Source: Flectonema sp. DT1601 | Lineage: Eukaryota; Euglenozoa; Diplonemea; Diplonemida; Diplonemidae | DNA: 64,000 nucleotides | Assembly: GCA_964019425.1 (NCBI GenBank) | Contig: OZ025813.1 | Location: forward strand, 558,001 to 622,000 | Direction of reading: 5' to 3' | Shown here: positions 10,501-20,215 of the stretch, in pieces | How the letters are laid out: each line of letters begins with the position of its first letter | How positions within the stretch are numbered: position 1 is the stretch's first letter | Notes under the pieces: generated by a model | What the model saw: only the letters and a program-made list of their open reading frames with translations | Database searches by the model: none | What the model was told of the DNA's origin: nothing | Made by a program: the position numbers and the translations under genes

Positions 10501-10573
10501 GGTCGCATAGCTCAGTCGGTAGAGCGTTGGTCTAATAAGCCATTGGCCATGGGTTCGAGCCCCATTGTGACCA
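10501..10573 (+). tRNA. tRNA-Ile (anticodon AAT), copy 2
   Basis: Identical over 73 nt to 1192-1264, with the same cloverleaf and internal promoter boxes. The 5' flank (about 10430-10475) is nearly identical to copy 1, while the 3' flanks diverge after the first ~15 nt. A LINE 5' end lies about 70 bp upstream. Confidence 0.85.
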
Positions 10574-10867
10574 TGTTTTTATGTAAAAAAAGACACAGTT
10601 TTTCCCATGTGTGACCGATGATGGCTATCGAATTACAACTAACGTGCAGGAGGCAGATTAAATCATTAATCAACGTAAGTCGGTACCCGAGTAGTTTTTT
10701 AAGTTGGTTGATTGAATCTTTAGAAAGTGTTCCAATCCATCTTTGTAAACACCAAGTTTTTTTAGTAGAACATTCAAGAAAACACTAGCTAAATTTGGAT
10801 TCCAGAACAAAAAAGATTTTTCAATACTAAATTATCTCGGTTAAAGTTCTACAGAAAAGCGTTTTGT
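10574..10867. other. Unrecognised spacer
   Basis: AT-rich sequence without a credible frame or repeat match inside the window. Confidence 0.4.
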
Positions 10868-11119
10868 CAGCTGCTTGAACTAGAACTGCCATGTGACTTG
10901 CAAGTCGATGATCGAATCGTTCTGCGATTCAAGAAAGAGGCAGTGAAGAAGATAGTGGAATGGAGAGGCTACGTGCAAGTAGCCCGAGGATCAGGTGATA
11001 ACAGGCATGTTGGTATCATGTCGCCAAGATCCTGCCACTATCCTTCGATTTCCACCCTCTGATGCTGATTTGGCATTAATACCTATCACTCAGTCACAGT
11101 GTACAGGGGGAATCTCTTA
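10868..11119 (+). pseudogene. Fragment of hAT transposase first coding exon (third hAT copy)
   Basis: This matches 11790-12045 of the neighbouring hAT transposase closely (for example TGCAAGTCGATGATCGAATC and the Arg/Gly-rich VQVARGSGDNRHVG coding stretch) with small differences. Both ends are cut. It runs directly into a Y-module fragment at 11120. Confidence 0.8.
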
Positions 11120-11186
11120 TGAATGGTCTCTACTAGACCCTGAGTGATCCCACTGGATCTCTCATCGTTCATGTACCTATGTGAAG
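11120..11186 (-). repeat. Y-module fragment (inverted)
   Basis: The sequence from GGTCTCTACTAGACC to ACCTATGTGAAG matches the inverted Y copy at 18040-18100. It ends exactly where hAT-1 begins. It contains two of Y's small hairpins (GGTCT/AGACC and GATCC/GGATC). Confidence 0.7.
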
Positions 11187-11290
11187 CATACTTGTGCAAA
11201 AAGCTAAAGCTAAAGCTAAGCTTTTTAGAGCTAAGCTAAAGCTATTTAGCTTTTTTTAGCTTTTTTTAGCTTTTTTTTAGCTTTTTTGAA
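11187..11290 (+). repeat. hAT-1 left terminal inverted repeat and subterminal AGCTTT repeats
   Basis: The outer ~18 bp match the right end perfectly. Behind it AAGCTAAAGCTAAGC and TTTAGCTTTTT repeats form short palindromes (AAGCTT, AGCT), typical subterminal transposase-binding sites of hAT elements. Confidence 0.85.
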
Positions 11291-11770
11291 AAAAAATTTT
11301 CAAACAAAAAATACCTCATTTTTGGACATTTTTGGTATTTTTTTGGAATTTTTTTAGAAAAAAAATGGAAAGTTGTTGAAAATAAAGCAGTGGAAAATTG
11401 AGAAACTGGCACTGTGGAGCTTGAAAGCATTTTTTTTGAATTTTTTGAAAAAAAATTTATTCTCTCAGAATGTAAAAAAAAAAAAAAAAAAATTACTTGA
11501 AGGGGAGTAAAAAAAATTTTTTTTAATTAAAAAAGCTAGTAACCAGTCTTGTTTGGGTTTTTTTGGGGTCTTTTGGTATATTAGCAGCTAAATCTGTGAA
11601 CAGAGCAAGGATATAAGGTAAGAGGTGTCAAAACTGCATAAATCCAAATTTCCCCTCCTTAATTTACCCCCCCCAGGTTCTAAATGTCTTACAAAGTTCC
11701 CTATCAAACTACAGTAACTTAACCTGTTGCAATGTGTTTTTTTTCTCCTTTCAGATCCATCTCTCCTACA
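11291..11770 (+). other. hAT-1 5' untranslated region with an intron acceptor
   Basis: A/T-homopolymer sequence. A pyrimidine-rich tract ending in CTCCTTTCAG at about 11754 lies 16 nt before the chosen start codon and looks like a splice acceptor, implying an upstream non-coding exon. No other gene is seen. Confidence 0.5.
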
Positions 11771-14699
11771 ATGAATGCTCTTGAAACTCCACTTGAGGCT
11801 GCTGAGCTGCAGCAACTTGCATGTGACTTGCAAGTCGATGATCGAATCGTTCTGCGATTCAAGAAAGAGGCAGCGAAGAAGATAGTGGAATGGAGAGGCT
11901 ATGTGCAAGTAGCCCGAGGATCAGGTGATAACAGGCATGTTGGTATCATGTATCGCCAAGATCCTGCCACTATCCTTCGATTTCCACCCTCTGATGCTGA
12001 TTTGGCATCAAATCCCTATCATTCAGTCACAGTGTACAGGGGGAATCTCTCTCACTTTCGACATCTTAGTCACTCAGCTAAGAAAGAAGGTAGTGGGGAT
12101 GTAGAAAACTTAGTTGGAAACTGGCAAAAGGAGCAGTCATCATTCAGTAACATTTCTACTGACGATGGTATAACTGCAGTGGAAAAGTTGCAAGAACACC
12201 ATCTTGTAGCCCAACAAAGCTACAGGGACTCTGAGTTCCAGGCATTCCAGGGTGCAATGCATGAAGAGCAGTTGCTGCTGCAGGAAGAGCATGAAGCAGT
12301 AACGCAGAAACTGCAGGAGTCAAACACTGCTGCTGAGAAGGAATTACTTAGCTTGCAAGATGAGTGCAGTGCCCTAAAGAAACAACATTCTTCCCTAGCG
12401 GAAGGGATTCAACTGCAGGTAGCACAAATTACACACGCAACTCTAGCAAATGTGTTGCAGACAGGCAGCTCAGAGAAAGTTACAGAGTTGGAAACAAGGG
12501 TTCTAGAGATTGAGAACGAGAAGCGGTTACTTGAATCCGAACATGGGGAGATGGAAAATGAAGTGAAGCGACTAAAAGCAGAGGTAGATGATGCAGAACA
12601 GAAGTGCAGAGATGCAACTGAGGTGTGGAATGCAAAGGAGGAGAGGATTCGCAATATCCTTGATAGTAAGCCGAAGGAGAGCATGCCTGAAGTACTTCCC
12701 AAGATACCAGCTGCGCCAATTCCACAGGAAGCTAAGGAGGGGGGATTGGAGGTTGGGACAACACAGGCTGACCGACCACTCTTTGGTGAGGGTGGTTGGT
12801 TTGTTGATAATGGGGATAGGGGCAAGTGCAACATTTGCGGTGAGATTAGGATGAAGAATGGAGGCTCAGGGAAGAAAAACGCTGGAACAAGTAACCTGCG
12901 GGCACACTTGCGTTGTCATCACAACCTCCCAGGAAGCGGGAAGCCTAAGGAGTTGGGGGTAACACATGGCACTTCCACCACTGATCTGTGTGTTTTAAAA
13001 GACTTGGTATGTAAACCATTGAATTTCTTTAGAAACATCAAGTGTTTGTACAATGTCTCACACCAACAGAGCATGATGGACAAAATAGCTGTGTTCTTCT
13101 GCCAAAATAAGATAGCCCTGCAAGTGGTTGAAGATCCAACTTTCACTGGCATTACGTCTGCACCTGCAGGTGTTACGCGAAGGAGTCTGCTTGCCCACAT
13201 TGAGAAGCTTGGGAATACCTGCCGTCAGAAGTTGCTTAAGCGGTTTGAAGGCGATGATGTTACAATTATGTTTGATGGGGCGACACTACCTGGAAAGCGA
13301 CGAGTGCTGAACTTCAGTATTCACAATGGCCATATGGCCCTGTTTTTTAGAAGTGTAGTAGTTACTAGCTTTTCTGCTGCAGATGCCTTGAAGGTACTTC
13401 GAAGCATCACTACTGAGCTACTTGAAGCTAATGTTGTCCCACTTGCCTTCTGTGCTGACAATGCAAAGAGCATGCAGAATGCCCTGAAGGAAGCAGCACT
13501 TCCAGTTAGTATGTATCTAAAAAAGCAAACATTACCTGCTGCCCAACATTTTACAAACCAAGATTTAATAAACCATCACAGAGATGGAGAGTCTTGAAGA
13601 AGACACTGACAATGACAGTGCAGCATCTTGTGAAAGTGCAGGAGAAGAAGACCCAGAGGGCATTGACGCAGATGCTCTAGAGCAGATGCTCCAGGCTGCA
13701 GGGAAGGAGAAGCTCCTCACTATCAGATGTGCAGCACATTCATTGCAGCTGTTAATGAAGGATCTCATCAATGGTATCCCCCTCCTCTCAACGGCATACA
13801 ATAAGGTGAAGGATCTGACAGAGGAGATGGCAACCCCCAAAAGGAAGGAGTTGTTCCTTGAGGTGCAGAAGGGTCGAAAGGGAAGCCCTCTGCAACTTAA
13901 ACGCATAGGCAGTACCCGATGGAACACAGTGTACGACTGCTGGGTTCGGGCAGTGAGACTTGAAGATCTCCTGCTGAAACGCAAGGGGAAACAACGCCTG
14001 TTTCCTTGCTGTGCAGCAGACATCGAGAAGATGAAAACTGCTGCAAAATTGGTGCAGCCAGTTGCATATGCAACTGATAACCTCCAGCGTGACTCGGCAG
14101 GGTTGCAGGATGTGCTGGGACAGCTGGAGTATGTGACACGGAAATGGAAAGCAATAAGTGATCCAAAGGTATCAAAATTGGTAAGCAGTGCACTGCAGTC
14201 CCTGAACACCCGCATTGTGTCTAACTTCAGTTTTGATGCTCTTAAGATGTTAAGGGCAATGCAGGGGATGGGTCTGAATGAGGAGCAGCAGAACCTGATG
14301 CAGCCTTACTTTGCAGGGTGGCTGGTAAGACATGGGTTCAGCACCACCCTTATCTCTGAGTTGTCAACAGCTACAGTAGAGAGGCAAAAGAAAGCACATC
14401 AGAAGAAGGATGCAGCAATATTCTGGAGGGAAATTGGTAGCAAGGTTGTTCCCCACCTTACACAGTTCTACATGTCACTGTGTAGAATCGCTGCATCAGA
14501 GGCACATGTTGAACGGACATTCAAAGTGACATCCCGCCTACTGACAAAGCAGCGATCAAGAATGGTTCACAGACATGTTGATGCTATGCTGCAAGTAGCG
14601 TGCAACATGTTTAAGGTGTGTGCTGCTGACCCAATAAGGAAGAAGACAAAAAAAGCAGAAGGCCCTGCTGTGAAGAGGGTTAAAGACGAACTTTCCTAA
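11771..14699 (+). CDS. hAT transposase with BED zinc finger, two exons
   Basis: Exons 11771-13508 and 13582-14699; the intron has donor GTATGT and acceptor CACAG, joins in phase and is 73 bp. The product is 951 aa. In order: an unrecognised N-terminal domain, a long coiled coil (about 130-320), a BED finger CNICGE...LRAHLRCHH (about 353-385), an RNase H-like core with Asp in IMFDGATLPGKRR (about 500) and FCADNAKSM (about 560), the hAT CAAHSLQLL (about 629) and STRWNTVYDC (about 690), and the C-terminal dimerisation block IAASEAHVERTFKVTSRLL (about 880) with the catalytic Glu. It cuts and pastes the element by its ends. The start MNALETP follows a likely splice acceptor; an earlier in-frame ATG at 11732 would lie in the intron. 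No disabling change is seen. Confidence 0.88.
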
Positions 14700-15235
14700 G
14701 TTTAATAATTCCTTTCTACCCTCTTCTAATAACTGATATCACATGTCTTTCTAGCTTGTATTTTACTACTTCTGTGGTATAATTATTTAGTGAATTTATG
14801 GATATCTCCTCCTTTTAGTGACATTTTTTTAATCCAGTAGGGAAAATGTGTGTTAAGGCAAGTATAGCGAAAAATCATACTCAGTGTTGATTGTAATAAG
14901 TAATAATTTGCCTGTCATATAAAAAAAAAAACATATTTCTCTCCCAACAGTACACATAGTTGAATTATGAAATGTTATCTTTGTAGATACCAGGTTGCGC
15001 AAATATCGAAAAATCACGTCACTTAACAGCTTAAATGAGCCAAAAAACACACAAAAACCTGTAGTGGTGGATACTGGAAATATTATAATTGGTGATTTTT
15101 TTTTTTTTCCACACTTTTTTTCCTCACAAAACCAAAAAAAATATCAAAAAAGTACAGAAACATGCCAAAATTTAAAAAAAAAAAATTTTCAAAAAAAAGC
15201 TAAAAAAAGCTAGATAGCTTAGCTTTAGCTCCAAA
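14700..15235 (+). other. hAT-1 3' untranslated region
   Basis: AT-rich sequence following the transposase stop, with no second gene. It is repeated inverted at 39840-40303 in hAT-2. Confidence 0.6.
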
Positions 15236-15273
15236 AAGCTTAGCTTTAGCTTTTAGCTTTTTGCACAAGTATG
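15236..15273 (-). repeat. hAT-1 right terminal inverted repeat
   Basis: GCTTAGCTTTAGC...GCTTTTTGCACAAGTATG, the complement of the left end. Confidence 0.85.
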
Positions 15274-15775
15274 CCCTTCAATTTAATGAGTTCTCATGTT
15301 TCTGGGTTTGGGATGGGGAATGTGCACTTCTTCTCTTGATCCTTTGTTCTCATGGACCCCTTGTCTCTGTGCACAAAAGATAATTCGTCGTCTACCCAGC
15401 TTTACATTTGTCGCTGTACCAGTAAATAAAATGGGGCGAAAGAAGGGGGTGTGAGTCGTCCGTCCTTTGATCTCTGGGGCGTACGGACGTCAAGTTTTTT
15501 CGCTTGAAAGTTTTTCATCCTTTTCTTGGGTTGGGGGGCGGCCTTTGATTTTTATAATATGTGTGCGGCCTTTGGCTCCACTGGTCGGTGTTTCCTGGGG
15601 GGGGTGAAAAGCATGTTTTGGTCCGAGTTTGCCTCGTTGACCGGGGTTTTTTTTTTCTTTTGGGGGGGTCTGGTTGCAGGTTGTGTCTCCTGCTTCGCGG
15701 GGGCTTTGGTCACGTTTCTAACCTCGCTCCCGCTCTTGTTCTCCCTCGTCCTCTACCTTTTTTAAAAAGAAAAAA
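15274..15775. other. Unrecognised G-rich segment
   Basis: Distinct from its neighbours in being G- and T-rich on the plus strand. Two overlapping plus frames of 75-79 codons look like chance openings. GTACCAGTAAATAAAATGG at about 15417-15437 could be the tail of a retroelement. No function assigned. Confidence 0.3.
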
Positions 15776-16088
15776 AAATGGAAAATAGAAATTAATCGAC
15801 ATAGTCGATCGATAAAAAAAACAATGATAACATTGTTTATTCCTTTTTTTTTTTTTTTTTTATATTCTTTTTTATTAATTTTGAGAAAAAAAAAACAATC
15901 AGTTTAGCGTCTTGACCAGGACGGAAAATAGAAAGTGATCGACATAGTCGATCGATAAAAAAACAATGATAACATTGTTTATTCTTTTTTTTTATTTTAA
16001 ATTCTTTTTATTTATTTTTTTAAAGAAAAAAACGGAAAATAGAAATTAGTCGACAAAATCGAACGATAAAAAAAAAACAATGATAACA
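15776..16088 (+). repeat. Hairpin satellite, forward, about three monomers
   Basis: Monomers contain TCGACATAGTCGA and AACAATGATAACATTGTT hairpins, separated by T- and A-runs. The last monomer is cut inside the second hairpin where X begins. Confidence 0.85.
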
Positions 16089-16279
16089 ATTTCGATAAAG
16101 TGGGAAGTAACGGACTGGGAGCTTTTGGCTCCTGCCCTATTCCCGATGTAAACTTTCTTTTTATTTTTATTTTTTTTTAACAGGCCCAAAGGGCGACAAT
16201 GATGGTTGCTGACCAAGGAATAATATTCAAATGAATTTTCGTTTCAAAGAAACGAACAGAATTAAGAGAGAGGTAGAAA

Positions 16280-16312
<33 letters not shown>

Positions 16313-16355
16313 GAAAAAAAAAAAAAAAAATGAAGAGGAAATAATCAAACATGAA

Positions 16356-16389
<34 letters not shown>

Positions 16390-16500
16390 TAAATAAAAAA
16401 CGTTGTATGAAAAAGGAAAAAAAAGAAAAAAAAAAGACCAGAAAAGGAAAGAGAAAATGAAAAGGTATAATATTATTGTGGGGATATGAGGGATAGCAGG
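16089..16500 (+). repeat. X head, forward (copy X1)
   Basis: A non-coding module that starts with a fixed end TTTCGATAAAGTGGGAAG, followed by a GGAGC-TTTTG-GCTCC hairpin (16118-16132), GCCC-AAA-GGGC, CGTTTC-AAA-GAAACG, long A-runs, an (AT)n tract and GGTATAATATTATTGTGG. It then passes into satellite. The same order recurs at 19771, 24053, 41075 and 51043 and inverted at 18310, 57716, 61266 and 62191. Confidence 0.85.
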
Positions 16501-16985
16501 GAGATGCTCTTTTTTTTTTTTTTTTTTTTCTTATTTATTATTTAAAAAAAGGAAACAGTCAGTTTAGCGTCTCGATCAGGACGGAAAATAGAAATTAATC
16601 GACATAGTTGATCGATAGAAAAAAAAAACAATGATAACATTGTTTATTCATTTTTTTTTTTTTTTTTTTAAACCTTTTTAATTGTTTTAAAGAAAAAACA
16701 ATCAGTTTAGCGTCTTGACCAGGACGGAAAATAGTAAGTAATCGACATAGTCGATCGATAAAAAAAAAAAACAATGATAACATTGTTTATTCTTTTTTTT
16801 TTTGTTTTTTTTTATATTCTTTTTTATTAATTTTGAAAAAAAACACTCAGTTTAGCGTCTTGACCAGGACGGAAAATAGAAAGTAATCGACATAGTCGAT
16901 CGATAAAAAAAAACAATGATAACATTGTTTATTCTTTTTTTTTTTTTTTTTTAAATTCTTTTTATTTATTTTTTAAAAAGAAGTT
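16501..16985 (+). repeat. Hairpin satellite array, forward, three monomers
   Basis: Follows the X head without a gap. Monomers centred near 16629, 16770 and 16913. Confidence 0.85.
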
Positions 16986-17345
16986 ACTAACAGACTAATA
17001 GAAAATAAAAAGTAGATGGGAAACAATAAAAAGTAAAATGGATATAACTGAAGTTAAACAAGACATATGAGGTAACAGACCAGAACAGATAGAGAATAAA
17101 AATAAAAGATATAGGCAAGAATGATTGTAATGAAAGATTACAAATAAAAAAAATGCAAGTATCAACACATAATCAAGATACCAGCAGCTAACAAACAACA
17201 TAAAATTGAAGATCAGTTGCCAGAGTATTTCAACCATGGTAGAATACTCGCCCCTCTGGCAGGGATTATCCCAGACTTGTCCTTTAATTTAGTTGGACAC
17301 CATGGCTTACAACCCTTCCAGAGGGAAGCACCATTATGACTTCTA
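16986..17345 (+). repeat. R module, forward
   Basis: An A-rich leader similar to the X tail at 27005-27110 is followed by a unique stretch. That stretch holds a nested hairpin: GCCAGAG (about 17219) with CTCTGGC outside and GAGTATT with AATACTC inside. Inverted copies lie at 48641-48960 and 58105-58425. No coding potential. Confidence 0.75.
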
Positions 17346-17828
17346 TTTTTTTTCTTCAAGAAAATCACAAGGTGGTAACAAAGAAAAATGCTAAGAGGAA
17401 CCCCCTATTAACACCTAAGACATCTAAACTGCTGCACAGCCTATGCCCAATGCACTAACAGGTCATTCCCTCACACTCAGATCAAAAAATCAAAGTTCAG
17501 AGTGCATCTTAGCATGCATGAGAGAAATTTCTCATCGCTTTTTTTGAACAAAAGGGATAGAAGAGGGGATAGAAAACGAACATAACAATAAAATTCTAAG
17601 TGAGAAACACTTAGCAGAAACACTTAGCAGCTTTTAAGGAGCTGAAAAGCAAAAAAAAAATCTAAGTGAGAAACACTTAGTAGAAACAATTTGTAGCTAA
17701 TTAAGCTGAAAATAAAAAAATAAAAAATTTCTAAGTGAGAAATACTTAGCAACTTTTAGAACAAATATTTCAGTAAATAACTTGTAATGATTAAACCATT
17801 ACAGGTTTGATGCCAAAACTGACAAGGA
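17346..17828 (+). repeat. CTAAGTG hairpin repeat region
   Basis: Contains CTAAGTG-AGAAA-CACTTAG at about 17602 and again at about 17660, and a variant at about 17731 (CTAAGTGAGAAATACTTAG), with partial extra half-sites. Then comes TGTAATG...CATTACA at about 17787-17806. An inverted copy lies at 48233-48640, with the last hairpin at about 49540. Confidence 0.75.
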
Positions 17829-18303
17829 CTGAGTTGAATTTCCAGGTGAGATTTGGACTGTTAGCTTTTGGCTAAGGCCCTCCCTGAAGAGCAAGAACAA
17901 AAAAACTTCTCACACCTGAAGAAAACATACACAAAGAACACACTGTAAGCTGTGTGTGTATTTTGTGTTTGTCACAACAGGAGAGAAAAGAAAGAATGTC
18001 AAGGTTGGTCACCTTGCCTATCAACGCACAACATTGGTGGTCTCTACTAGACCCTGAGTGATCCCACTGGATCTCTCATCGTTCATAGTACCTGTGTGAA
18101 GTTATAAAATCAAAGGTAAACTATGAACTACAAATGACTTAGCCTGTTATTATAATGCCACAGGCAGGCCCTGCATTCAGCAACTATCCAGCAGTGCTTG
18201 GATGTCCTGATCTTCTTCTAAAAAAAAGAAAGAAAAACAAAACTGTAGCTGGGATCACTCAGGATCAACAGACTACCAATGCTACCTGTTGTACTTGCTC
18301 ACT
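17829..18303 (-). repeat. Y module, inverted
   Basis: Begins at the fixed end ACTGAGTTGAATTTCCAGG, with the TTAGC-TTTTG-GCTAA hairpin at 17861-17875. It ends inside the module at GCTCACTATATATA where inverted X sequence takes over. Full Y is about 533 bp (see 45798-46330). Confidence 0.8.
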
Positions 18304-18587
18304 ATATATATTTTTTTTTTTTTTTTTTTTTTCATGTTTGATTATTTCCTCTTCATATTTTTTTTTTCTTTTCTTTTTTTTTTTTTTTTTCTCTGCCTCT
18401 CTCTTAATTCTGTTCGTTTCTTTAAAAAGAAAATTCATTTGAATATTATTCCTTGGTCAGCAACCATCATTGTCGCCCTTTGGGCCTGTTAAAAAAAAAA
18501 AAAAATAAAAAGAAAGTTTACATCGGGAATAGGGCAGGAGCCAAAAGCTCCCAGTCCGTTACTTCCCACTTTATCGAAATTCAGCTG
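18304..18587 (-). repeat. X head, inverted (copy X2), shortened
   Basis: Matches X read backwards and ends at the fixed terminus CCCACTTTATCGAAAT. It abuts the RT fragment to its right. Together with X1 it makes an inverted pair facing inwards around 16.1-18.6 kb. Confidence 0.8.
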
Positions 18588-19770
18588 GGTGAGCGCCGCG
18601 TGCCTATCTGGCATCCCCGACAACCGCGAACTCACCCCTCGCAGCTTCCCCACATAATCTCGCAGGTACTTGCTGCAGTAACCGCTACTTCCCACTGGCA
18701 GCTTGAGGATCGTGAAATTGCCGTCGGGCGCCGTTTCTACTTCCGCCAGTTTGCCCGTCGGCTTTGTGCAGCCCCCCAAGGGTATGAAGCAGCATTTGGC
18801 TACCTTCACCTTCAGTCCCAGCTGTGCAGCTTCCTCCACCAAGAAGTCAAACGAATGCTGCAGGACTTCCACCCTCTCCATCAGCACACCATCGTCCAGG
18901 TACCATAGGCTGTTGTCCAGTCCCCTATCCCGCAGCTTATTCAGCAGGCATCTGATCCCTATCGCAAAGAGCAGCGGCCCTGCAGGGTCTCCCTGCTGCG
19001 CTCCTTCCCGCGATTTGATCAGTTCCTCGTTGAAGAAGAGATCCGTCTCCGTCTCGTAGCACCACAGGGCCCACGGTAGCAGTTCCGGTAACGCAGCCGC
19101 CAGCTCCTTCAAGAACGCCAACCTTGAGATGCAGTTGAAAGCGTTCTCGAAGTCTATCGTGAGGATCGCCTTCCCGCGTCCCATGTTCCTCGCCGCGTAC
19201 TCCTTCACGAGGGTGTACATGACCTCGACGCCGCAGGGCACCGCCACCCCCAGCTGTCCTCCCGGCCGCAGTAGCGATGGGATCTTCGGCCTCACCTGGT
19301 GCAGCAGTGTCTTCCATGTCCATCTCCTGAGGCTCTCTCCAACTGCGATGGGACGGTAACCCACCGGTTCCTTCCTGAGTGCGACCAGCCTCGCCCCCGC
19401 AATCAGGGAGGCCGCTTCCTTCGGCACTCTCCCTCTCGCGAGCAGCTCCATCGAGGCGCACAGCGGTAACAGACCCTTCTCGCCTGTATCTAGGGCCTGT
19501 TTCAGCAGCTCCACGCTCAAACCGGACGGTCCCGCACCTGTGTCCTTCGGAAACTCCCTCAGGCATGTCAAAGCCAGCTCGGGGTCGAAGGTCACCACTC
19601 CAGTCCTCACCCCCACAACATCTTGATTCGGGTGTAATGGTTCCGGATGGATCTTCTGCATGGCTTGCAGTACTTCCTCCGAGTTTGGGGCCAGCCCGCT
19701 GGAGACTAGGCATGCATTCGCTTGCGAGTACCTCCCCCTTCTACTCATGGCGCTGCACCTCTCGAAATCG
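18588..19770 (-). pseudogene. GC-rich LINE reverse transcriptase core, cut at both ends by X
   Basis: A minus-strand frame of about 390 codons is open across the whole fragment. RT motifs in order: TGAGPSGLS, VGYRPIAVGESLRRW, GQLGVAVPCGVEVMY, motif A ILTIDFENAFNCISR, motif B GAQQGDPAGPLLFAIG and motif C WYLDDGVLM, followed by GLKVKVAKC. All catalytic aspartates are present. The C-terminus is replaced by X sequence after SRLSGMPDRHAALTQL, and the N-terminus begins at DFERCSAMSRRGRYSQANAC right at X3. It is markedly more GC-rich than everything around it. Its missing N-terminal half seems to be the fragment at 36054-36963. Exact LINE clade not determined. Confidence 0.8.
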
Positions 19771-19951
19771 ATAGAGTGGGAAGTAACGGACTGGGAGCTT
19801 TTGGCTCCTGCCCTATTCCCGATGTAAACTTTCTTTTTATTTTTTTTTTTTTAACAGGCCCAGAGGGCGACAATGACTGTTGCTGACCAAGGAATAATAT
19901 TCAAATGAATTTTCGTTTCAAAGAAACGAACAGAATTAAGAGAGAGGCAGA

Positions 19952-19985
<34 letters not shown>

Positions 19986-20215
19986 AAAAAAAAAAAAAAA
20001 AAATATGAAGGAAATAATCAAACATGAAAAAAATAAAAAAAAATAAAATATAAATAAAAAACGTTGTATGAAAAAGGAAAAAAAAGAAGAAAAAAAAAAA
20101 AAGACCAGAAAAGGAAAGAGAAAATGAAAAGGTATAATATTATTGTGGGGATATGAGGGTAGCAGGGAGATGCTCTTTTTTTTTTTTTTTTTTTTTTTAT
20201 TTATTATTTAAAAAA
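19771..20215 (+). repeat. X head, forward (copy X3)
   Basis: Starts TCGATAGAGTGGGAAGTAAC (variant GAG for AAG, shared with 62376), then the same order of hairpins and A-rich tracts as X1. Confidence 0.85.

Larger units (their letters stand above)
11187..15273 (+). mobile_element. hAT-1: complete-looking hAT DNA transposon
   Basis: The element is bounded by terminal inverted repeats beginning CATACTTGTGCAAAAAGC at 11187 and its complement ending at 15273, 4087 bp in all. AGCTTT/AAAGCT tandem motifs lie inside each end. It carries a two-exon transposase with intact catalytic motifs. No 8-bp target duplication is seen: left flank ATGTGAAG, right flank CCCTTCAA. hAT-2 (39783-47231) does have one, so hAT-1 has probably been rearranged at one side since insertion. 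Near-identity to hAT-2 suggests recent activity of the family. Confidence 0.9.

Noticed and set aside
12409-14215. Long minus-strand frames opposite the hAT transposase (and their mirror at 45051-45476)
   Set aside because: They shadow the coding strand, with no domains; low stop density reflects the codon use of the real gene.
15526-15788. Two overlapping 75-79 codon plus-strand frames, hydrophobic
   Set aside because: Driven by G/T runs, overlapping in two frames, no homologous copy or motif.
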